Of a DNA stretch of 64,000 bases, positions 1-14,100 are shown piece after piece. This DNA comes from Solenopsis invicta (taxonomy: Eukaryota > Arthropoda > Insecta > Hymenoptera > Formicidae). The notes under the pieces were generated by a model. That model searched no databases and had not been told where the DNA came from. It saw only the letters and a list, made by a program, of their open reading frames with translations. Positions within the stretch are counted from its first letter, which is position 1, and the number at the start of each line of letters is the position of its first letter. The stretch covers positions 27,793,275 through 27,857,274 of the forward strand of contig NC_052664.1 in assembly GCF_016802725.1 (NCBI RefSeq), read 5' to 3'. The translations under genes were made by a program, and so were the position numbers.

Positions 1-3000
1 AATATTTCTTTTTTTTTATTCTGATCTTTTTAACCATTTCTTAGACAACTACGGCGTCTAGAGCTGTCAAGTCGTGACAATATTTGTTTGATGTAAGTGC
101 TCTGCAGCGTTTACTTAGAAAATTAGAATCTCCAGATACTTTCATGTAGATTACATAAAGAAACAACGTCGAGTTCTTAGAATGAGACTGGCATTCATAG
201 TATTTATGATAAATAATTTTCAATCTTTGATTGAAAAAAAAAAAAAAAAGAATAATGAATGTATTTGTAATTAATTACGCTTTTAATCAAAAATTTAAAA
301 ATATTTACGACTATGAAAATGTATGCATACGTGTGCGTGCAATATCGATGTAGTAGTACGTAATGACGTATTAATGTTTCGTAAATTGTACGTTAATTTA
401 TAGAAACCTCTTAGAGGTTGTACAGATTTTTTAGATTTCATGTTACATTGCGTAAATCATACGTATGTATTGTAAATCTTATGTGTGTAAATTTCTGTTC
501 AGTCGGTACAACTATGTAACGACTTTAGAATCTCTGAAAACTATGTAAGGGCTGTTAGTTCCAAATACGATCACTAGAAGTCCTAAGTTTAAACGTATCT
601 CATAAGTAGAATTAGGTTTCTTGTGTATATAAGAGACATATATATTTTTATACGTAGCATATATCTTTATATGTGACATTTATATTTTTATGTAATTTTA
701 CATAAAATGTTCTATTATATGACTATTATATGATATTTTTATGAACTTAACATCATTCACTAAAAAACATGATGTCTCTTGATCGATACTTATGATTTTT
801 AATGATTGATTGATTTTGAGGTGTTAAATTGTGTGGAGATTAAATTGTGTGGATTTTATTGATTTTTTTGTAGTGCCCAATGAAAGCTGGGTCATAAATC
901 AATCCAAAATTAAATCTAGAACTCTAGGAAAACATATAACGCTAGTTTTATTACAAAGTGACTTAACTATAGAGATTTGAAAACTGGTTAAGATTGAAAA
1001 AAAATTTTTGTGTACTTGTTTTTTTATGTCATCGATATGATTTAAAACAGTTATATACACATAATAACTTATATTATATATAATTTTATTTATATAGTAA
1101 TTTCTATTATTAGAATAAACGAGAGATAACATTATCAATAAATAAAAATATTATTTTACTCCAAGATGCACTTTGCCTGAAAAATGGCACTTTTCATATT
1201 TCTTATATTATCAATTACTCTCTTCGGAAATTATATAGCGGCTCAGTTCCTACAAGATAAACAACCGCATTGACTATCGCTTTTCGGTTCATTGGGCAAG
1301 ATTAACGCGTTTACGGTACAGATGGACAGGTCGTGCTTACCGAATGTCACATTGATCCTTTGAGATTTATCAACACATACTATCGCATCGATAATTGTAC
1401 CTGTTTGTGCTTTATAGAAAACGGTTTTCGTATAACTAGGATAAAATTTATTTCTTCGATATAAATAACATACAATGATACTTGTAATTTTGACAGCAAT
1501 ACAGTCTTCTTACAGCTAAACGAAAGAGAGAGAGAGAGAGAGAGAGAGAAAGGGAGAAATTGTGACTATACATATACATCTTTTTAAATTAGAAACTTGT
1601 TAAATAACTGCTTTATCACTTGCACACACTTTCTCGTGTGTGCAAATGATCAATTATCAGATTTCCAAATATTTAATTTGTATAAATGCCATGAGTATAC
1701 ACATATATAATTTTTATGTAAATGTGCTTTCCTGAATTTTAAAAGATTTTAGAATCTGAAGAATCTAATGTTCCAATTATCTCACAATTAGTACTTGACT
1801 AACAAATAAATAAAAATAAATATTTAAGGTAAACGTAATCTCTTTTAACAAACAAGTACATTCTTTTAGCTAATATAATATATTCTTGCACAACTAATAT
1901 TTAAAAAAATACATTTAATTATTCATCTCAATCTGATCATCAAATTCAGAGATTGTAACACTATCTTTTGAGAAACGAAGAAGTTAGACTGAAGTAAGAA
2001 GAAACGCTACGTTGATACGGCAGAATCCTGTACAAATGTAACAGCTAACACGCGGATTTGGATATCTTCCTCATATAATAATGGACATTGACATAAATAT
2101 TAAAGAATATAAAAATACGAAAATTAAGAAAAAATTAGTGACAGAAATAATATTATAGAATAATAAATATTTAAAAATAATAGAAACATTACAGTTTAAA
2201 ACTGATGAAAATTAATTTTGAAAATAAGATAAATTATGCCATTAAAATATCTCCCTCGTACAAGAAGTGGCAGCCGTTCTTTCATAATTCTACAACAGAT
2301 CATACAAATTAATCTATGACAAAATTTTTTATACATTTTAAATTATTTCTTAATAATTTCTTAACCATTAATTACTATTTGTATTACTAAAGAACATAAC
2401 TTTTCTGCATTTATTGCATCACGCGTCATGCTTGTCCTAATGCGGCAATTATCCTGATTAGTCCACGACGTAAAAGAAGCTGATAGCCAACGTGACCTGA
2501 TGCACTTGATTTTCTCCACACGAATCGAACGAACGGTATCTCGTCACCTTCCTCGTAACCAATTTCACCCCCTCCCCTCGCGAGTTCTCCGCACCGGGCT
2601 AATCGACCGATCACCTAGATATCCACCCTCGTCAATTCCTCTCCCGTTCAACTTCCACCTGCCACGGCGTTTCCTGCTTTTTCAGGACAAAAACGGACAG
2701 CCCGGTACGGCCGGAATGCATTTATCGAACGCTGGAAAAGAATCCTTATCGCGTTATTCAAATATCCTCCTCGTGCACGTTCGATCGCGTATATCAAATA
2801 TCCTCCCCGTATCTATCGCCTGGCGCAGCCCGCGTCGCCCCCCCGAGCGGAATTTCGGATAAAAGGCTCGAAGAAGTCTCGGCATAGCGTAACGTAACGT
2901 AACGTATCCCCAAGACGCTTCCTATATTTCCGCGCATACTTCCTGTGTACTCTAAAACGCTCTTATTCTCCCTCTTTCTCTTTCTCTCTCTCTATCTCTC

Positions 3001-6000
3001 TCTCTCTCTCTTTCCTCGTATTTCCTTTGGTTACTCGCCCGTAAATTATCGAGTGCGACGCGATATCGTCTACGGCGCTCTCTCGTAACCCTTATCTCGC
3101 GTCCTCGCTCGCGGGGGTAGTAGTTCTCAGGAGGGAATGAGCAACGAAACTGGCGTTGGAGTTTATTAGCTTTAACAGCCAGTCATACGAATCATGATAG
3201 TGTAACGTGATATCGGCACAATTAGCTTTCCTACTGTACCATAATTGTAACTTAAATGGGGTTCGCGCGTGATATCGCAACACTTGTCGCGTGCAAAGCT
3301 CTAGCGAAATGATTCCAAGAAACACCGCGGTACGGTTTATCATATTTGGGACAATGAGATAATCCCCGAGACTTCTAGATTCTGATCTTTTGATTTGTCT
3401 CGTCTCGAGGAGAGAGACAGTTGTCGCAAGTGTTTATTTCGCGAGGACGTTATTTATATACAGCTTTCTTTCGTTTCGAGTGACTCATTCGGAACGGTCA
3501 AAAGCAAATTGAGGAATTTCACCTTAACGAACGGCGCGTGTCGCTGGCTGGTGCCGGTTCGAACAACTCGAGATTGGATCGACACGCTCGGCCCACCATG
3601 AAATGCAAAACCGAGAATCACCGGCGTGTTACAGCTGAAAAAAGTGACCATCAGCGAAATCGCAGGTAAAAAAAAGTGTACATTCCAAAAAAATTCGCGA
3701 CAATTCACGACAATTCGCGTCCACGGGGCTTTTTCGAAAAATACCCACAGAAATCTGCGAGATAGCAGATAACTTCATTCACTTCGTATTTAGATTGATG
3801 TTGAGGTTGATAATGTCAGTTAATTTCTTCAGCATGCGCAACTTCTTCACCAAGCTCTCGAGAAAATCCTGAATTGAAATTTATCTATCATGCGATTTCC
3901 TCGTCGTCACCGACGACGAGAGTTTCGTAGGAAATGATTCTATATCAAAATCCAGCCTTCCCTTGCTACAGGATCGTAGCAATTTGAATTTTTTATGTTG
4001 AAGATTTTTTATGCCTGAAGTAGAACCGAAATGTTCATGCATGTTGGAATGTAATAAATCTTCGAATTAAACTTAAGAAGAATAAATTTTGCTCATCGAT
4101 TACCGCGCGTAAACTCTCATTAGTCCGTTTCGTTAAGTTTTATTTTTTTTTTGCTTTATACCGTTTGACAATTTTCCACGCAAAATTTAAAGGATAACTT
4201 CACAGAAAGCCTTATTTTTAATTTGTAAATTTCACAATCGTATCAACTTACTCATTTAATTAAGAAGCTAAAAGATTCGGCTTAAGTTTCTAATAATCGT
4301 CAGTCGAAACGTTTCTAATAGTGGCAAATTTTAATTGAAGGTGACATCTCATTTTATATGTATAAATTTTTATAATTTTGTAATATGATTTAATAAAAAA
4401 AAAGAAAAGAATAAAATATGGTGATGTCACGGTGACGAGGTGATCCAATCGATATCTCGCTGCGAGAAAATAAGTAAGAACTGACAAGGAGGTGGTGCAG
4501 GCTCGTTCAGCTGAACTCTTCTTCCTCTTGGAAGAGACGAAGAAGCGCGAATGTACGCGAACCGTTACGTGCATTCCAACGGTACGGGCACGCGAAATTG
4601 ATCTTCAAATTGGCCATTAGGAAAGTCTTCTGGCCGCATCGCGAAGATTGCGCAATGCGTCCCCGTAATTGAGAGAAGAAAAAAGATAAACGCGTCGCCA
4701 ATCTCCCGCGAGGACTCAACCATGTCGTCACCATTACTTTTATTTTGACCGCCACGTATACAATAGGAACATAATGCGTTTTGATAAGAAAATAAGCAAA
4801 TTGCATCCTGTTTTTTTATGTTTCTAGGATTCTCCGAATTAGAGATTGAAGAATTTTTCTCAATTTGCTGTATGCTGATATGTTTCAATTTTTTAATATT
4901 TAGTAAATTTAAATATTTATTTTTAATATATTATTGTAATTATAATGTTCTTATACAGTTATTATATTATGAGAATTATTTTTATTTGCGTGTACATTTT
5001 CTTATGTACATCCAGAGAAAAGTTTTTTTGATTCAAAAAATATTGGTTTGAATCAAAGAAGTTTGTGCATTGCTACACCGTTAAAGAAAAGTTCCTTTGA
5101 TTTGAAGAAATAATTTGGTTGTGTAACGCAAATCTTTCTTTAAATCAAATGAAAGAAATATATTAAAATATTCAGAACAATCAAGTTATTTCCTACATTT
5201 CTATTAGTGAGTACTGTTATTGAATTAAAAAATTTATTTAAATTAAACAAATAATTTGGACAAATAATTTACTTTAAAAAAAAAGGTAATAACGCCATTT
5301 CTTGGAATTAAATTTTTATTTTTCTTAAAAGTATTTTCACTTCAATTTAAAAAAAAAAAAACAAGTTAAAAAGAAGATTTCTTCAATTTAACCGTAACTT
5401 TTTCCTGAGTGAAAATAAAAAAGTGTTCACATATAACTAAAATGTAATATTCATCCATAATATCTTCTACATCGCAATTTGTATATTTTCTTTTTTTTCT
5501 CCTTCTGAATCCTGTATTGAAACAATGGCATTTTGCATTCTTCTTTTAAGAATTTTTATCTCGTAACTAGATAGAGGAAGAAAATAGCATAGCCGAGTTG
5601 AGAATAAGGATCGAGGAGGTCGAGAATTTCAACTCACGAATGCGTGTACGTGTGTTTACGTGTTTGTGTGTGTGTGTGTATTTTCCCAGCGGCTAAATGT
5701 CAATGTCGGAGCGGTATCTACGTGTCGTCCTTTCGTATGGTGTCCCGGGGCTGAAACCCGAAGTGTCTAGCAGACACAAAAATTGCGCAATTCTAAGCAC
5801 CTGAGCGTTCTCTCTTCCGCTTTACGTGCCGCGGGACACGCGACAAAGTCTCCGCGCGCGACTCCTCAGTGACGCGCCGGCGGTAGTCGTGAATAATGCT
5901 CCGTATCCAGCGAACAGACGTAGACGACGAACTAGACCAGTGCTTCTCGGTCGTCTTTTTCGGGTGACACTCGGGACGCGACGGCGCGTTCGGTTGAAGA

Positions 6001-7023
6001 ATTCCGAATCTCGCAGGATGCAAACGTACATAAGTATCCCAGAGGCTTCGCATTTCAATGAACGAGCGTTACTTCGCGATCGTGCTCAACTTCGGAAATT
6101 GATGGAATTAAGACGCCCGTTGGAAATGCGATGTTCATCCCGGATGCTGTAGAGATATTCCGTAAAGTTTTCATTAAGCCCGGAAGTACGTACCTTCGCA
6201 AATTTTCAGTCCGTCTCTCCTTTGCGAGAATTCAAAGCGCAGCATAATTGCAGGAGGGGGAGCGTTTTAATATTAAATTCGGCGAGTTGAACTATGCGGG
6301 AACAATTTTTCAAAAATTTTTAACTTCGTGAAAAGTAGATTGAATTTTTTTTTCCTTCAAGAAAGTAACTTGAACAATTTTGGAGGGAAGTGAATAAGAT
6401 ATCGCGATTTTTGTGATCTCGTCCATAAAATTATACCTGTGTTTTCATCGACGCAATATAATAATTGCCGAAATAAGCACGATCGCTATGTATCAGGCGA
6501 TTTAATTAAAAGTTCAAAACATCAAAGAAGCTTGAGATCGCGTTTGAACGTCCTTGCCGCGCTTCCCTTTAGGCACTATGCCGGAAAATTAATCGGAACA
6601 TGCGTTGCGGTCAAAATTTTTAACCATCCGCGCAAACCACCGATACGCGGTTGCCGATAATCGATTAAGCGCGATTCATCTGACTCCGCGCTCGACGTAC
6701 CTATTATTAAACAAACCGAAAACCGTCCCGGCCCAGCGTTAATTTCGCAGAAACGTTAAAAAAGAATCACGGTTGAGCGAAATTTTGTCAGCGTCAAGGG
6801 AATCGTAAAACTTTTATTACACGTACATAATAATTTTATAACGTTATGTGGCTTCAATAATTGATAAAGTATTCTGTGTACCCTGCACAAAATCGCGTTG
6901 CAATAAATAATTGTAATGCATTAAAGATTTATCACGTGTTGATTCATGCTTTCGTAGAAAATATGTTTGATACTTTTAGCATATTTTTGCAAAAACGGTA
7001 ATATATTCTTTAATGTGTTTACA
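1..7023. other. No recognisable gene; AT-rich DNA with two GC-richer islands
   Basis: There are two GC-richer stretches, 2420-3670 and 5640-6770, with CpGs. The first has a donor-like CAG|gtaaaa after 3665 and a CGTAA tandem at 2888-2907. ORFs here (for example 120 codons at 2500-2862 and 108 at 5826-6152) carry no known domain and overlap ORFs in other frames. A weak CA-rich end pair (CATCCAGAGAAAAG at 5009 and CCTGAGTG at 5411) may mark another decayed element. The stretch could be 5' non-coding territory of PHLPP. Confidence 0.5.
1525..1549. repeat. (AG)n microsatellite
   Basis: A pure dinucleotide run of about 12 units. Confidence 0.9.
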
Positions 7024-7248
7024 TATTGAGAGAAAAAATCTTAAATTTTAATAAATATTTATTTGAATAATAATATAAATAAAATTTTTACTTACGGTAC
7101 ATATTTACTCTATGAGAAAAAAATGGTACTTAAATCAGTGGTTCTTGTACGAAATAGATATACTCGTATATCTTTACATTTAGTAAATATTTCATTATTA
7201 CTATTCGAATAAACATTTATTAACATTTAGTAATTTTTTCCTTAGTGT
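7024..7248. mobile_element. Inverted-repeat element upstream of PHLPP
   Basis: The left arm (ATTGAGAGAAAAAATC, then TTAATAAATATTTATTTGAATAATAAT) is matched in reverse complement by the right arm ending TAATTTTTTCCTTAGTG at about 7247, whose inner part is ATTATTACTATTCGAATAAA. Length is about 225 bp, AT-rich, with no ORF of note. It is consistent with a MITE with degenerate ends. Confidence 0.4.
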
Positions 7249-7676
7249 AAAAGAAACAATCAAATGCTAAAAATTATTTTTAAATTTATAACGTAATAAA
7301 ATAAATTTATTTTATAAAACAGAAATATTCAATTAACATCTTGTTTTGTACTATATGTATACCGTTTAACGCCGTAATTCGAAGTGCCCGTGTATCATCG
7401 ATTACAAGAATTAACGTGTCCTGCAATTAAAGGCAATATTCTTAGTCATCAACTTTTCCTAATCAGCTACTTTTCGTTCTTAATTTGCCTCCTGCGCTCC
7501 CCGTAATTGCCACGATTGTTCTCTTCAAATGTTTCAGAAGACTCGTTTAACGGTTTACATAATTCACACGATGAATTTACTCCGCACGTGCCGAACGGTA
7601 TACGGTGTTAAGCGAATTCACGTCCGATGTGGTAACAGTACTCGCTAATTATATCTCATAATAATTCGTGCGTCAA

Positions 7677-7722
7677 ACACACGCACACGTGCACACACAC
7701 ACACGCGCGCGCGCGCGCGCGC
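7677..7722. repeat. Alternating purine-pyrimidine run (CA then CG repeats)
   Basis: 46 nt of strict alternation: an AC-rich first half containing CACGTG, then (CG)n to GCGCGC. Such sequence can adopt Z-DNA under negative supercoiling. Confidence 0.8.
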
Positions 7723-10700
7723 TCGCTGAATCTATTTCACAACTCATCATTTCCGTAGTGTCCCTGATTTCGCGTGCACTCTTGATCCGCACAGATCCTC
7801 AGGATTATTTATCTTCGTTACGACTCACAAGGCTTGACCCCCAACTTGGTCGCTCTCTTAAATCAAAAAAGACAATAGGAAAAGAAGATAGAAAGTTTTC
7901 AACGCTGAAAGAGTAATTCTCCAAGAAAAGGCCGCGCTTTCCGCACCTTTCTCTCTTTCTCTCTCTTTCTCTTCCTCTCTCACTGCGATCTCGTCCATCG
8001 CTAGATTATCCTCCTCCTGGATTATCGCGCGGGGGATTATCGCAGCTCGCTTGACGCATCAGTATCGACTGTGGCCCGAACTTTCTCGAGAAAGTTACTT
8101 CCCTCGTTAGCCATCGTCGAAGAGTGCAGACAGCCAGGACACGGAGCTTCTTCTTTCCCTTCCTCCTCGTCTTCTGCCCCGCTACTCCTCTCTATCTCGT
8201 CTCTTCACGGTGGGCTAAGCGCGTCCGTTAGCTAGAAACGTCGTTTCGTCTCGTTTCCTTCTCGTTTTCTACCCACCGCCGCGGCACCGCATCGGCGTGT
8301 GTCAACCGGCCATCTACGCGCGACTTTTTTCACCTTCTTTTTCCTCCGCCCGTTTTCTATATCCTTCGCAGCTTTCTCTTCCTCCTCTTCCACCTGGAAC
8401 TGAAGAATCCCTCCCGAATGGAAACTCGAGGACGGTCAGCGAACCCAAAGTCGCGATCGGAAAGTAGAATCGATCGATCGCGGGATTTCAATGGGAAATT
8501 ATCGTCGGGAAATTGGTGGAATTGAGACGATAGAAAAGTAAAGGTAAATCTGGGATCTACTACCACGGGAATGCTGGGAGCTTCGCGTCAGAAACGCCTG
8601 AACGAATCTGATCACTTTAAACCCCGATTATGAATGCCCTGAGGATTCCTGTGTAAAAAGAATCGCTTCTAAATTCATTGAACGTTCGATTATATAAGAC
8701 TATACGTAATGCACACACGTCTAAAACGTAAATCACTTTCTCTCGGATTTGATGCCTCTAGAACGGAAATTAATCATCATGCGACGATCGTGCTCGCTCA
8801 CGCGATTCGAGCTCTTTCCCGCGACACGGTATCGCTCTCTTTTCCACGTAATCCTATTTTTCCCTTCATCAACGCTGACACTTCCTTTAATGGCGTCCCG
8901 AGGAAAAGATTCTCGATTATTATGGAAAACTGCGTTATATATTCCGCTATAAGAAATCTCATTCTACGAATCCATAATGTTAAAAAGCTAACACATGTAT
9001 AATATATTAAAAAAGATTTTATATATTGTTTTTTCTCCATAGAAATTAACGTTCCCTTCTTTTCGCCTTGTGATTTTTAGACTCTTCTATCATTAAGACG
9101 GGTATTGTGCTTATTAATGATTATTGCTATCGCGACTTGATAAATCTAGACTTTGAAATTTGATAGCTTCTTAATATTAAGGATTCACAGAATAAGATTT
9201 CTTGTTGCGTAATATATATTGTATAATGCAGTTTTCTATAGTGATAATCGAAACTCTTTCTTCTCGAAAATTTTATTTTTTGTATACATATATATAAAAC
9301 AAAGTGTCTCTAATTAAAACCATTTCTTCCACAAAAATAATTAACGATAAATAAGTTTTCAAAACTTTTGAACAATCGAGGCTTCTTTTCGATATTTATC
9401 TTCTCTGTGACGCTCTTAGAATTGACACGGTACATTAAAAATTAATCTGATTGGAAGAAATTATTGTTCTGATTTTAAATAATATTCTCAGCTGCAAATT
9501 AAAATTCTTTTTAGCTCTTGTTTCCTAAATGTAATAATGTAAAGTTTTTCACGTTCCTTTTTGTTATGATTTGGTGCGCGACGTTCTGCTTTCTAATGAT
9601 ACCGGTAGCGATTTTTCCGTCGTATTGTTTTAGGGAGGTCCGCGCGCGATCGCAGACGAATCTAACGCCGATAAGAAAGCTATGACTGACATCTTCATTG
9701 TTCGGATGAAAATCCGCCGCGGACAATGAGAGGCTATTCGTAGCCGGGGCAACGAGCAGAACAATACTTGTCGGCACAAATATTGCTCGTGCACCGCCGC
9801 TACTTTACGTCGGTTTCTTACAATGAAGTTCAGCAAGGTTGAATGCGTTATAATCTTCAGATTACTCAACGATAAAATGATCCAAATCGAGTTACAAAAA
9901 GTCTGTAAAAAGCGAAATGTAAACGCAGAATGAATTATTGTTGGCGCTAGCAAAAGCAAACAAAAATGAAACAATAATTAAATTGTTTGATGAGAAAATA
10001 AAAAAAAAGTATATTTTCTACAGTAAATTTTATTAGATTTATTTCTTTTTATTTATCACTTTATTTATATTTAAATTTACAAAGAACATATATATAAATA
10101 AATAATTTTATTTAATTAAATTAATTCTAATTAAATTAATTTAATTCTGTTTTGTTTATATTTAAATTTACAAAGGATGTAAATAAATAATTTTTATTTA
10201 ATTAAATTGATTATAATTGGATTAATTTAATTTTGTTTTTACTCTCTTAATTACTTTCTACTTAATTTAAGCTGTATTTTTAATGGATCAGTTTATTATT
10301 AATTTAATATTTATTGATCTCAAATTTATTACAGAATTTGACTTGAAGAAGGATGAGATCATTATACAGACATAACATATCACATATTGTATAGAGTAAT
10401 AAATTAACACACGTACAAGCAAATGAGAGAGAGATTACTAAAAGATTACAAATATATATATATTCTGACACAAATGCACACACACACACATACACACATC
10501 TACGTGTACCTCCATTGTGAAATTGTTTTATTTTATTGGGCGCATCATATATCACTCTATTTTTAGATTTGCGAGCTGTTCGTATTTGTACGCGATCCAA
10601 TAATTGCGCTATGTCGATTGGCCGTTTTGTAATTTCGAATGCACAACTTTCAGAAGAACAAATCGAAACAACGTGACGAAATTACAATGTTAAAATTCGT

Positions 10701-10808
10701 TCGTTTGTTTCGTTTGAACGCCTGTTCCGACGAGAGCAATGCGCTCTATGTCTGATTAATCATCGCGTTTCATGGATATTGTTAAATTATTGATTCATTA
10801 TTAAGCGA

Positions 10809-10845
<37 letters not shown>

Positions 10846-11172
10846 TGTAGGCGTGCTAACGAATCGATCTGAACAAAACTATTGCTCCGTAATGTATGAA
10901 AAATCAACGATACGTCACTGAAGTCAACATTAACTAGAGAAGATAATACAATTTGCAATTTTAAAAGGTCAACGTACATTTAGCGAAATATAGAGATATA
11001 AAATTAATGCAAGGAATAAAAACGCAATTACAACATCCTCGTGAGCAAATTTGTAATTTGCCGTTACATTCTGCGAAGGTTATATAGTTTACACTTCGAG
11101 TACATTAAAATAAATTGTGATGAGTACATTAAAATAAATTGTGAATTTAATTAAATCGCACGGTAGCTCTCG
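7723..11172. other. PHLPP upstream region, no gene recognised
   Basis: 7900-8950 is GC-richer with long CT-rich tracts and could hold a promoter. No ORF has recognisable content. 9000-11160 is AT-rich apart from the (TC)16 run and a short CA-rich stretch near 10478. Confidence 0.45.
10811..10842. repeat. (TC)16 microsatellite
   Basis: A pure run of TC upstream of PHLPP exon 1. Other CT-rich runs lie at about 2975-3015 and 15891-15913, and a (CA)n run at about 57492-57512. Confidence 0.9.
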
Positions 11173-14100
11173 ATGCGAAACGCGTGTGATGTGCAAGAAT
11201 ATGCGGCATTACGGAAGATGGTGCATGTCGGAGATTTGATTGCTATCATGGAAGAGTGTGACTTTGACAGAGATGACACCATAGACACGGACTCCTTGGA
11301 GTTCGAGGTAAACGCGGCGCATCTAGTTTTACGATTGATAAAAATCGCAGTGATAATCTAGCTGTGCAATAATAATCTGTTTAACAGCGATCACTTTATT
11401 TGCCTGAAATAAATTTGTCTTTCTTACGAAATGGTGAAATTTTGTGATGCGATAAAGTTATCTTAATGGTGCATTACGCATATTTCTTAATAAAATTATA
11501 TCGAGGATTTCTTGCAATAAAAACCGAAAAGAAATATTTTCATGCACTTTTATTTATTGATATTAACGTATATTTACGATATTATTTACCTTATTTATCT
11601 TTTATTATTTATATCTTGTTAAACATATTTATGATATTAATGCATCTCTTTCGTATTTTTACAGGCTACGCAGTTGTCGACATGCCCCAAAAAATTAGAC
11701 TTGAGCAAGGCGGGTTTATCAAGAGTTCCCGACAGCGCAATTGCTTTTCCAGCAATAGAAGAGCTCGCGTTAGGATGCAACCAGTTCACTAACGTTGATA
11801 ACAATCTGAAGCTACTGCATAGGTATACTTTTAAGTGTCCACATTAAATTGCTCCTATATTGAATAATTTTAATACTTACTTCGGTTCTTCCATTCGTTT
11901 TCCGTCACTTCTGATTTTTCTTCGATTATCGCGCGACGAATAAAAAACTAAGTAGTAACCGAATGCCCTCCGACTTCAGTAAGATTAATGAGAAAAAGAG
12001 CTGATAAGAAAGACAAAAGGAGAAATTAAATTAATTCTTGCGGAATATCGAGTAATTAGAGCGCGGATAGATGAACTCTCTTCTTTGATAAGAGCAAAGA
12101 AAAGCGCGTGAGTGTCCGACTGTATAAACGCGGCGAAACTGCGAGGAAACTTTAATTGGTAGTTAATTTGTACGTAACTCTTCATTTTCCTGCGCAGGTT
12201 TCCCAAACTTCATACCGTCCATTTGGAGAGCAACAATCTCCACAGAATCCCAAGAGAACTGCTGGAGCTGCCGGCGCTGACCTATCTTAATCTCTCCGAC
12301 AACAAGATTGAGATAATTCCGAGTGACATCTGCCAACTAATCAAGTACGTGTATAATTTTATACTTACATATTCATCTATCTGCTCGTTTATTTGTGAGG
12401 AAAGTAGAAATTAGATTAAGAACGTTTTAGGTTTCGAACATTAGTTACAGTCATTGAAAAATCTGCAGGTTTTTTAGACTTTTTTTTTCTAATTAACAAT
12501 AAAAGATTTTGGTCATAAATATCCGAATTTTATCCTTGAATCAGTTGTAAAAAAGAAGACAATGAAAAATTTTATTTATGATGACTTACTATATGTAGCA
12601 AAAGTTATCATATTTTGCAATTTTAAATAAAGAACTTTCAAAGAGAGTAAGTGGATTTTTGCACAAATATTTATTCGAATTTTGATAAGATTTGTAAAAA
12701 ATTTGATTTGCTACTTATTGCTTATCAAATTTGCAAATAAATATTACAAAACGCAATTTTACTTAAAAACAAATAAAAACTTAAATAACTTTTAAGTCAA
12801 TAAGAGAATTATGTTTAAATTTTATACAAATACTTAAACATAATATTAAAATAATTTGTGTAAAATAAGTTTTTAAATTTTTGTCAAGACTTTGAGATGT
12901 ATATACGTATAGAAATGTAAAAAACAGTTTTTTTTTAGTAGAAAGAAGCATTGAAAAAAACGTGTTTTCTTTTTCATTGAAAAAATACAAGTTTGGTTTT
13001 TTTCTGGAAAATATAGCAACATGATGACACAAGTCACAAATAAATCGTAAATAACAAATCATACATATTCAATTGTTTTGAAGGAAGCTCGAGAACTAAT
13101 ATCTGTAGTAAAATTATCCAATACAGTAGAGCCTCCCATATCCGAAGTTCAATTATCCGAATACTTCAGTATCTAAAATTCCATTATCCGAATACTTAAT
13201 ATCCGAACGTTCTACTATTCGAATGGTATAACATACTATGAAATTAATTTCGTTTTTTTTTTACGTAAAGAATTTAAGTTTTTTTAAATATATGAAATCT
13301 TTTTTGTTAAAAATTTAAGTTTTTGTTTGAGTAAGTGAAATTTAATATAAAAACGTGTTTATTCTATTATCTGAACAATTTTGTCTCCCTATTATTTTGC
13401 ATATGGAAGGCTCCACTGTATTCAATTTTTTTATGCATTTGAGTAATTTATTCCAATATATGCGAGTTTGTTTAATTCATTGATTGATCAATCGCATTAT
13501 GCATAAATGCTCTTACAGAGCAACATTGCATTTGCGCACAATGTGATTAACCAATTGATGAATTAAAAAACTCGCCTTAAATGTATTTTTTGTAGTAAAC
13601 TTTTAAACAATGGCTCGCATATGGCCATGTAAAAATATGTACAAAATACTTGTAAAATTTATTAAAATGTTTTTTTGAAGAATTTATCTGAAAATAGTAA
13701 TTGCATAATATTATAGTCAATTTTAACATAATCTTGAAATAGTAATTTAATTTATCTTTTATTCAAATAATAAAAAAATATGAAAAGTTTATTTGTTGTA
13801 ACCAAAATATAGATATTAAAAAATAAGTATCTGAAAAAAAAACAAAATTTTGAAAAAAGATGAGACTTGTGGTGTTTTTACAAAAGAACTTTTATTTTGT
13901 GAACAAAACACTTTTTTTACTTATTATATATCTTTATAGACACAGGCATCCTTCATAATTTCTTATTAAAACGAGGTCATTTCACTTATTTCTTCGTTAG
14001 TAGAAAAGATTTATGTGTACCAGATATGCAGTTATCTTAAAAATATTTAATCAGCATTATGTCACTTGTTACCTGTTTAAATTTGATAAAAAATTGTGAT

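Noticed and set aside
2500..2862. 120-codon ATG ORF
   Set aside because: Arg/Pro/Ser-rich, no domain, no splice or neighbour support, and partly open on the minus strand (2426-2614).
3545..3575. tRNA T-loop-like GGTTCGAAC
   Set aside because: The flanking bases do not pair as a T-stem and no A box, anticodon arm or acceptor stem can be built around it.
11257..11307. EF-hand-like loop in PHLPP exon 1 (CDFDRDDTIDTDSLEFE)
   Set aside because: D-x-D-x-D and the Ile at position 8 fit, but position 12 is Ser rather than Glu/Asp and no paired EF-hand or flanking helices are evident.
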